Positions 6,063 to 11,126 of a DNA stretch of 11,126 bases are shown here, in pieces (position 1 is the first letter of the stretch; each line of letters opens with the position of its first letter). A program made the position numbers and the translations under genes. This DNA is from Thermoflexibacter sp. (GTDB lineage: Bacteria > Bacteroidota > Bacteroidia > Cytophagales > Thermoflexibacteraceae), in the NCBI GenBank assembly GCA_025455345.1, contig JALOMS010000095.1, positions 1-11,126 of the forward strand, given 5' to 3'. The notes below the pieces were generated by a model. It made no database searches. It had not been told where the DNA came from and saw nothing but the letters and a program-made list of their open reading frames with translations.

Positions 6063-6677
6063 TTAATTTTTTGGATACTTTTTGTCCGATTTTACTTCTT
6101 CTATTTGGGCAAGATGCCTTTCCAAATGTGCAGACATCAGTATCAAAGTCTGATACAAATCTATAATGCCTGTGGCACGGTGCGTCCAAAAGTGATTTCG
6201 CAAGTCATCATTGGTAACATTCACATAATCAATTGTTTTTAATCGTTGGTTTCTAAAAGTGCTAATCGCTTCTTCCACTGTAACAAATCGTCCACTTGGC
6301 TTGAAGATTTCAGGTGCGTTCGCTTTGAAACCTCTGAATTTCAGGCGTTTTACTATTTTCTCATTTGTAATCTTGATTTCTTTGCGTTGTGTCGGATTAG
6401 CGGGTTTAGCAAGTTCTTCTTTCACAATCTGAGGGAATTGCAGTTCAGCCAAGCATACGTGTTCTATGCACTCTGCAATTGTCCATTCCTTCTTGGAAGG
6501 GCGGAAGTTAAACTGCGCCTCTGTTAGATTAGCAATGCTACTATCAAATTGGGCAAGTGATGCTTGTAGCATTTCTACCAAAAACTTACGCTCTTCCGTG
6601 GAAAGAACAGCAAGGTTTTGAGCAAAGCAACTACTTGAAAAGCAAATAGATAAAAAAGTAAAGATGTATTTCATCAT
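6063..6677 (-). CDS. Exported DinB-fold protein (DinB_2 family)
   Basis: A 204-residue protein with an N-terminal signal peptide (residues 1-19, ending SSCFA before Gln20) and a four-helix DinB/YfiT-like domain. The domain starts with a helix at about 28-50, then the typical segment LTEAQFNFRPSKKEWTIAECIEHV (51-74). The metal-binding histidine triad is complete: His73 in EHV, and His184 and His188 in AHLERHLAQ. DinB-fold proteins bind a divalent metal; some are thiol-dependent transferases or hydrolases, but most have no known reaction. Export is less common than the cytoplasmic form; it implies a periplasmic role, and Cys12 and Cys17 fall within the signal peptide. No lipobox is obvious. It is co-directional with the Crp-type regulator 71 bases upstream and the dehydrogenase downstream. 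A second Met at position 2 makes the exact start ambiguous by one residue. Confidence 0.87.
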   Translation of the reverse strand: MMKYIFTFLSICFSSSCFAQNLAVLSTEERKFLVEMLQASLAQFDSSIANLTEAQFNFRPSKKEWTIAECIEHVCLAELQFPQIVKEELAKPANPTQRKEIKITNEKIVKRLKFRGFKANAPEIFKPSGRFVTVEEAISTFRNQRLKTIDYVNVTNDDLRNHFWTHRATGIIDLYQTLILMSAHLERHLAQIEEVKSDKKYPKN

Positions 6678-6706
6678 GTATTTGGTATTTTAAAGTTTTT
6701 ACATGA

Positions 6707-6714
6707 CAAAATTA
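6707..6714 (-). promoter_or_regulatory. Possible -7 element TAATTTTG for the DinB-fold gene
   Basis: On the - strand, TAATTTTG fits the Bacteroidota -7 consensus TAnnTTTG exactly and lies 29 bases before the start codon. No good TTG/TTTG -33 element stands at the expected distance, so this is tentative. Confidence 0.3.
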
Positions 6715-6748
6715 AAGCAAGGAAAGGGTCTGAATCGATAACAAATGT

Positions 6749-7327
6749 TTATGTTTTTTTCAGGTCTGTTTTTTTTAAGCGACTCAGGTGGACAGAAGTA
6801 ATGCCCAAATAAGAGGCAATTTGATGTTGGGGAACTCTATTGTGGATATTAGGGAAAATTTCGGCAATCGTTTCGTAGCGTTCTTTGGGCGTGCGGACGT
6901 AGAGGTTTTTAATTCTATTATCCTGATAAATAAAGTAATACTCTGCAATGAAACGCCCTAATCGGTCTCCTTCGCGCAGGTTTTGATAACCCCACTCTAC
7001 CGCACTGCGGGGTATTACTACTGCCTCTACCTCCTCGATAGCTTGCAAAATCTGTACAGACGGCTTTTTTAAAATAAAACTTGCATAGTCTGCGATAAAT
7101 TGGTTTTCTAACGCAAAATGAATTGTATGCTCAACTCCTTTATTATCAGTAATTAAAACTCTTAAAATGCCCTCATTAATGAAAAAAATATTGTTCGGAA
7201 CTTGGTTTGTTTTCGTGAGTATTTCTTGCCTTTTAAAAGTTTGAATGGTGCAATCTTTCAAAAAACCATCTAATTCTTCTTCTGAAATTTGTATCATTTG
7301 CTGAATAACTTGCCTGATTTGTTGCAT
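6749..7327 (-). CDS. Crp/Fnr-family transcriptional regulator
   Basis: A 192-residue DNA-binding regulator. Residues about 15-115 form a cyclic-nucleotide-binding-type beta roll (FKRQEILTKTNQVPNNIFFINEGILRV, about 31-57). A dimerisation helix follows (about 118-142), then a C-terminal winged helix-turn-helix whose recognition region is VPQHQIASYLGITSVHLSRL (166-185). The pattern HTIHFALENQFIADYASF (68-85) is typical of the large Bacteroidota subgroup. The canonical cAMP-contacting Arg/Ser residues and the Fe-S cysteines of Fnr are not seen (the one Cys is at 26), so the ligand is unknown or absent. It is the first of three - strand genes and may control the DinB-fold and dehydrogenase genes behind it; that is inference from order alone. 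The 365-bp spacer upstream is shared with the divergent small-protein/protease pair, giving a second possible target. Confidence 0.9.
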   Translation of the reverse strand: MQQIRQVIQQMIQISEEELDGFLKDCTIQTFKRQEILTKTNQVPNNIFFINEGILRVLITDNKGVEHTIHFALENQFIADYASFILKKPSVQILQAIEEVEAVVIPRSAVEWGYQNLREGDRLGRFIAEYYFIYQDNRIKNLYVRTPKERYETIAEIFPNIHNRVPQHQIASYLGITSVHLSRLKKTDLKKT

Positions 7328-7692
7328 TTTAGAATAATGATGAGGTGAACGTTTTTAAGGTAATAAATTTAGCAGAATAATGAATAAAAAAGAAGATATT
7401 TTCTTTAATTTCATTTAAAATTCAGGGCTTGTTTATTAATATTTTTCTAACTATTTTTAATCAGTAATTCCAACTAAAATAATAATTCGTAGATTCATTA
7501 AGTATTTAATGCCTTGATAAACATTGTTTTCGAGAACTTTTCAAAAGTCTTTATAGAAATCTATCATTTTTTAAATCATTTTTAAATAAATTGCGTTAAA
7601 TCATTAAAACTATTGGAGTAAGTGAATAATAACCAAACAATAACTTAATTTGCAAGAATTATTAAACTTAAACATTATTCAATATTAACTCT
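7328..7692. other. AT-rich divergent intergenic region
   Basis: This spacer lies between the divergently transcribed Crp-type regulator and the small-protein gene and should hold both promoters. No RNA gene, real ORF or strong hairpin is seen. The ten-base direct repeat TTAAATCATT occurs at 7571-7580 and 7596-7605, 25 bases apart. TTAATTTG at 7645-7652 is a one-mismatch match to TAnnTTTG, 40 bases before the small-protein start, but lacks a well-spaced -33 element. Confidence 0.5.
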
Positions 7693-7905
7693 ATGGAAAT
7701 CAAAGGAAAAGTTGTTTATCAAAACATTGCGACGGGGTTTTGGGGTATCATTGACAATAATAATGGGAAATGGCGCGTTACTAATATGCCTGTTTCACTC
7801 CAAAAAGAAGGGTTGCAAGTCAAAGTTGTAGCTGAGAAAGTAGAAGAAGGATTCTCTTTGTTTATGTGGGGAAAACCTATTAGAATCACCAATTATGAGG
7901 TGTAA
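7693..7905 (+). CDS. Small conserved-looking protein with an OB-like pattern
   Basis: A 70-residue protein with no signal peptide or membrane helix. Its pattern, GKVVYQNIATGFWGII near the start, then GKWRVTNMPVSL, LQVKVVAEKV and a closing MWGKPIRITNYEV, is all-beta and resembles a small domain I have seen in lipoproteins and archaeal proteins (G-VVY...GGFxGI...NLP...GL-V...WG-xI-I), which is probably a five-stranded OB-like barrel. The resemblance is from memory and no family name is offered. It stands alone rather than as a domain of a larger protein. The subtilase gene starts 76 bases downstream on the same strand with no terminator between, so the two are likely co-transcribed; an inhibitor, chaperone or regulator of the protease is conceivable but unproven. 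The first ATG gives the full domain pattern. Confidence 0.72.
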   Translation: MEIKGKVVYQNIATGFWGIIDNNNGKWRVTNMPVSLQKEGLQVKVVAEKVEEGFSLFMWGKPIRITNYEV

Positions 7906-7981
7906 ATGATGAATATCCAATTTTATACACCCATCAAATTTAAAAAAATTTTCTAATCTGAAATTTTAAAATCTTAACAAT

Positions 7982-9511
7982 ATGCTTTTTCATTTTATTA
8001 GTTTTTCAGCTTTAGTTCTATTTACAGGACTATGGTTTATTTTGAAGGAGAGGAAAGTTTCTACTTCTTTTGTCGGTAAGGGTTTTTGGTTTTCACTTAT
8101 TTCTTACCTTATTTCATTGGTATTTGGCAAATGGGGATTGCTTTTTGAGTTATTGTTTTTAGTGCCTTTGGACATAGCAATATTTGTAATTTTGATTATT
8201 TTGTTCAATAATTTTGTGAGTAAGTCGCGTTTGCTGTTTACTATTTTTGGGATAATATTGTTGATTATCAAGTTTTTCGCTTTTGATATGTCCCTCAAGA
8301 TGTACCAATCTATGAATGCTACTGCTAAGTTGGACGCTAAAGGAGAACTACTAATGGACTTAGGCGATGGTAAAAATATCAAAGAACTCCAAGCACTATT
8401 TGACGAGTATGACATTTCTTATCGCAAGGCTTTTACCCACCTTCGCCACAAAGAATATTCCGCTTTAGATGATTATTATGTATTAGATATTTCTGATAAA
8501 CATGAAAAAGAGTTAAAAGAAATTGCTCAAAGATTAATGACCAGTGGATATGCCGATTGGGTAGAGCAAAATGAAATCGTACAAACTGCTCCTATTGATG
8601 GCGATGAAATCCAAAAAAATACCACAGATTATGGACTGAATGACCCAGACCTTTCTAACCTTTGGAGTTTTAAAGCTATGCAGATGGATGCACTTTACAA
8701 AGCATTGAAAGACAATGGCATAAAGCCTGCTAAAGTAGCAAAAATAGCGATTTTGGACACAGGAGTAGATGATGAGCATGAAGATATTAATGCCAATTTT
8801 ATTTCTACTGATGAGAGTTATAATGAGGACGTAGTAGGGCATGGAACGCACTGTGCAGGTATTGCCAATGCAGTTTCTAATAATGCTAAGGGCATTGCTT
8901 CTTTTTCTCCTGCCAATGAATTTGTCAAAGTTACAAGTATCAAAGTATTGAATGATTGGGGAGGAGGTACACAGGAAAGCGTAATTGGGGGAATCATAGA
9001 GGCGGCAGACAAAGGCGCAGATGTTATTTCTATGTCTTTAGGAGGTCCTTCTGATGATGGAATCCAACGTGCTTATAATGAAGCTGTCAAATATGCGAAT
9101 GAGGCAGGAGCGATTGTAATAGTAGCGGCAGGTAATTCAGATGAGAATGCTATGGAGTTTTCTCCAGCCAACTCTGAAGGTGTAATAACCGTATCAGCCG
9201 TAGAAGATGGGTTAAAGAGAGCAGAATTTTCTAATTATGTTACAGATGTAAAAATGGGAATAGCCGCACCAGGTGTGAATATTTATTCTACTTTTCCTAA
9301 AAATGAGTACAAATTTTTAAGTGGAACATCTATGGCTACCCCTTATGTGGCAGGCTTAGTAGGTTTGATGAAGTCTATCAATCCAAATTTAGACAGCAAA
9401 ACTGCCTATCAAATATTAAAAGAAACAGGTATTCCTACCCAAGATACTGAAAAGACTGGTAATTTTATCCAACCAGCCAAAGCAGTAGAAAGAAGCCTAC
9501 AAGTAAAATAA
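7982..9511 (+). CDS. Membrane-anchored subtilisin-like serine protease (S8) with four N-terminal TM helices
   Basis: A 509-residue protease. The N-terminus has four hydrophobic segments at about 4-21, 34-48, 52-78 and 84-104, unlike ordinary secreted subtilases, which have one signal peptide. Residues about 112-203 look like an inhibitor I9-type propeptide, ending in ADWVEQNEIVQTA. The catalytic domain carries all landmarks: Asp259 in AILDTGVD, His287 in GHGTHCAGIAN, the oxyanion Asn385 in VAAGNSD, and Ser450 in GTSMATPYVAGLVG. There is no C-terminal sorting (Por/type IX) or PPC domain; the chain stops about 60 residues after the serine, so the enzyme stays tethered to the inner membrane. With an even number of helices the catalytic domain would be on the same side as the N-terminus; which side is not clear. 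It follows the small OB-like protein gene and converges on the MFS transporter gene. Confidence 0.92.
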   Translation: MLFHFISFSALVLFTGLWFILKERKVSTSFVGKGFWFSLISYLISLVFGKWGLLFELLFLVPLDIAIFVILIILFNNFVSKSRLLFTIFGIILLIIKFFAFDMSLKMYQSMNATAKLDAKGELLMDLGDGKNIKELQALFDEYDISYRKAFTHLRHKEYSALDDYYVLDISDKHEKELKEIAQRLMTSGYADWVEQNEIVQTAPIDGDEIQKNTTDYGLNDPDLSNLWSFKAMQMDALYKALKDNGIKPAKVAKIAILDTGVDDEHEDINANFISTDESYNEDVVGHGTHCAGIANAVSNNAKGIASFSPANEFVKVTSIKVLNDWGGGTQESVIGGIIEAADKGADVISMSLGGPSDDGIQRAYNEAVKYANEAGAIVIVAAGNSDENAMEFSPANSEGVITVSAVEDGLKRAEFSNYVTDVKMGIAAPGVNIYSTFPKNEYKFLSGTSMATPYVAGLVGLMKSINPNLDSKTAYQILKETGIPTQDTEKTGNFIQPAKAVERSLQVK

Positions 9512-9540
9512 GCAAAATAGCACTTTTAAGTATAATTTTA

Positions 9541-9581
9541 GTACAGCTTTATTAATCCTTGAGAGATTGGTAAAGCTGTAC
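9541..9581. terminator. Hairpin between converging genes
   Basis: The arms GTACAGCTTTA (9541-9551) and TAAAGCTGTAC (9571-9581) are perfect complements. Pairing continues inward through two G-U pairs and ATTA/ATC-type pairs to a seven-base loop at 9558-9564, and outward by one A-T pair. There is no T-tract on either side. It lies between the protease stop (9511) and the transporter stop (9601), so a bidirectional terminator is the likely role. Confidence 0.6.
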
Positions 9582-9600
9582 TGCTTATATGATAGATAGT

Positions 9601-10884
9601 TTAATCTTGAGCTTCTAATTTGTTCATTATCATGATAGAAAATCCTATGATGAAGAATATAGTTAGGGCTATTGTACTATTCCGCATACTGCCAGAGATA
9701 TGCTCTACCATGCCATATACGAAAGTCCCCAATACAATTGCTATTTTCTCTGTTACATCATAGAAGCTAAAAAAAGAAGTAGAATCTGGACTATCTTTGG
9801 GTATTAGCTTAGAATAGGTAGAGCGGGAGAGTGATTGTATGCCGCCCATAATCAATCCAATAAGTATGGCTAACAGATAGAAATGGTACTCATTTTGAAT
9901 AAAATAAGCACCAATACACGCGCCTATCCATGCTAATAACATCAAAAGAATGGAAAAACGATTTCCTTTTTTGACAGAAATCCAAGCAAAGAAATACGCA
10001 CCCACAATGGCTAAAAGTTGGATTAGTAGGACAGTGATGATTAGCTTATCGCTACTCAGCTTGATTTCTTTTTCTCCAAAAGTTGCGGCTAAAAACATAA
10101 CAGTCTGTACGCCCATGATATAAAAAAAGAAAGAAAATAGATAAGCCTTGAGCATGGACATTTTTTTGACCATCTGATAAACCTTATAAATTTCCTTGTA
10201 TCCTTGGCTGAATAAGTTTTGTGAGGTCTTTCCTTCTTTCGCATTAGGAAGGAAATAAAAAGTTACTTGAGCAAATCCTATCCACCAAATACCCGTAATC
10301 AAAAAGCCATATTTCATAGCTTCTAACTCATTCGTAAAGCCAAAATTTTTATGTAAAATGACTAAAGGTAATATCAAAACAAGCAAAATCACACTCCCAA
10401 TATAGCCCCACGCATAGCCTTTGGCACTCAAATAGTCATGACGTTCTTTGGTAGCAATGTCAGAAAGAAAAGAATTATAAAAAACCAAACTTCCCGCATA
10501 GCCCAAGACCGCCAGTGTAGCTATGAGGATTCCAAATTCTATGTTTTTGCCTGTAAAAAAAAATAAACTCATACAGGACAAACCACCTATCCAAGTAAAA
10601 ACTTGCATAAAAGTTTTCTTTTTCCCACTGTAATCTGCCATGCCAGAGAGCAAAGGTAGTATAAGCACCAAAATAAGATAACCCACTGAAATAGAATACG
10701 AATATATGACTGTATTGGCAATGCGGAAGTCAAAAAAACTTACTTCCTCTCCTCCAAAGGCTTGTCGGGTAACATTATTATAATAAACAGGAAAAAGGGT
10801 AGATGAGATGACTAAGGCATAAACGGAATTTGCCCAGTCGTACAAACACCAAGCATTGAGAACTTTAGTATTATTTTTTTGCAT
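9601..10884 (-). CDS. UMF1-family MFS transporter (Atg22-like)
   Basis: A 427-residue polytopic inner-membrane protein with about 12 hydrophobic helices. It belongs to the UMF1 (unknown major facilitator) / Atg22-like group, recognised by the N-terminal sequence NAWCLYDWANSVYALVISSTLFPVYY (10-35), the MFS motif A variant GMADYSGKKKTFM (81-93) and the late motif GGIQSLSRSTYSKLIP (347-362) followed by FFSFYDVTEKIA. Yeast Atg22 exports amino acids from the vacuole; bacterial substrates are not established. Its start lies 19 bases after the stop of the histidine-biosynthesis gene on the same strand, so the two may share a transcript, though a functional link to histidine is only suggestive. The transcript probably ends at the hairpin near 9541-9581. 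Confidence 0.88.
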   Translation of the reverse strand: MQKNNTKVLNAWCLYDWANSVYALVISSTLFPVYYNNVTRQAFGGEEVSFFDFRIANTVIYSYSISVGYLILVLILPLLSGMADYSGKKKTFMQVFTWIGGLSCMSLFFFTGKNIEFGILIATLAVLGYAGSLVFYNSFLSDIATKERHDYLSAKGYAWGYIGSVILLVLILPLVILHKNFGFTNELEAMKYGFLITGIWWIGFAQVTFYFLPNAKEGKTSQNLFSQGYKEIYKVYQMVKKMSMLKAYLFSFFFYIMGVQTVMFLAATFGEKEIKLSSDKLIITVLLIQLLAIVGAYFFAWISVKKGNRFSILLMLLAWIGACIGAYFIQNEYHFYLLAILIGLIMGGIQSLSRSTYSKLIPKDSPDSTSFFSFYDVTEKIAIVLGTFVYGMVEHISGSMRNSTIALTIFFIIGFSIMIMNKLEAQD

Positions 10885-10903
10885 ATATCTATTTTTATAT
10901 CAG

Positions 10904-11126
10904 TTACTTGTGTCTTTCCTGAAGAACAGCAACTACTTCATCTAAACTGCTATCTTTCTGTTCCAATAGTATGAGAAGATGAAAAATCAGGTCTGCGGCT
11001 TCATTTTTAAATAAATCCATATTATTATCTTTGGCTTCTATCACAAGTTCTACAGCCTCTTCGCCTACTTTTTGGGCTATTTTATTAATTCCCTTGGCAA
11101 ATAATTTGCTTGTGTAAGAATTTTCA
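10904..11126 (-). CDS. hisE: Phosphoribosyl-ATP pyrophosphatase (HisE or C-terminal part of HisIE), 5' end outside the window
   Basis: The last 73 residues of a protein that runs off the window's right edge. The sequence begins ENSYTSKLFAKG, then KVGEEAVELVIEAK, then NEAADLIFHLLILLE, ending VVAVLQERHK. This is the all-alpha MazG-like domain of HisE, which hydrolyses phosphoribosyl-ATP to phosphoribosyl-AMP, the second step of histidine biosynthesis, in the cytoplasm. The acidic metal-binding residues GEE, E and EAAD are all present. SYTSKLF lies near the start of the HisE domain, so only the N-terminal residues of that domain are missing. In Bacteroidota HisE is usually fused to HisI as HisIE, so the full gene may be hisIE; the visible part cannot decide this. 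The stop codon is at 10904-10906. Confidence 0.92.
   Translation of the reverse strand, partial: ENSYTSKLFAKGINKIAQKVGEEAVELVIEAKDNNMDLFKNEAADLIFHLLILLEQKDSSLDEVVAVLQERHK

Noticed and set aside
6246..6527. A 93-codon + strand ORF opposite the DinB-fold gene
   Set aside because: The - strand frame holds the signal peptide and the DinB motifs; the + strand frame shows no recognisable pattern.
7380..7418. Twelve-codon ORF beginning ATGAATAAAAAAG in the divergent spacer
   Set aside because: Too short, AT-driven, with no ribosome binding site or family pattern.

Overview
The window looks like chromosomal DNA from a member of the Bacteroidota, probably a Cytophagales-type organism; the genus cannot be told. 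The reasons are AT-rich intergenic DNA, little Shine-Dalgarno sequence before most starts, one TAnnTTTG-type promoter element, Bacteroidota-style Crp/Fnr and DinB proteins, and short dispersed palindromes and heptamer repeats between genes. No phage, plasmid, rRNA, tRNA or CRISPR locus is visible.

Left part (1-5066, all + strand). A small exported protein built almost entirely from seven-residue Glu-Asp/Arg-Lys repeats is followed by a perfect-stem terminator. After a roughly 300 bp non-coding stretch comes a three-gene operon: a MacA/HlyD-type membrane fusion protein, a PD-(D/E)XK nuclease of the Rpn/transposase family, and a MacB-type ABC permease. The nuclease gene sits neatly between the two transporter genes with gaps of only 14 and 9 bases. 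No ABC ATPase gene is present, so the transporter must borrow one from elsewhere. After the permease there is a repeat-rich spacer (heptamer tract plus two copies of a 16-base palindromic motif), then an unrecognised coiled-coil protein.

Middle part (5126-7327, all - strand). In transcription order these are a Crp/Fnr-family regulator, an exported DinB-fold protein with an intact histidine triad, and a classical short-chain dehydrogenase. They are co-directional, but gaps of 71 and 124 bases mean they need not be one operon.

Right part (7328-11126). A 365 bp AT-rich spacer precedes a 70-residue small protein with an OB-like pattern and a subtilisin-like protease that carries four predicted membrane helices and an I9-like propeptide before its catalytic domain. 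Convergent to it are a UMF1-family MFS transporter and, 19 bases upstream of that, the 3' end of a histidine biosynthesis gene (phosphoribosyl-ATP pyrophosphatase, hisE or hisIE), both on the - strand. A long hairpin lies between the converging genes.

The most interesting points are the Rpn nuclease nested inside an efflux operon, with an internal start that could make a C-terminal antitoxin-like product; the multi-spanning subtilase with its small upstream partner; the charged-repeat secreted protein; and the repeat-bearing spacer at 4346-4469.
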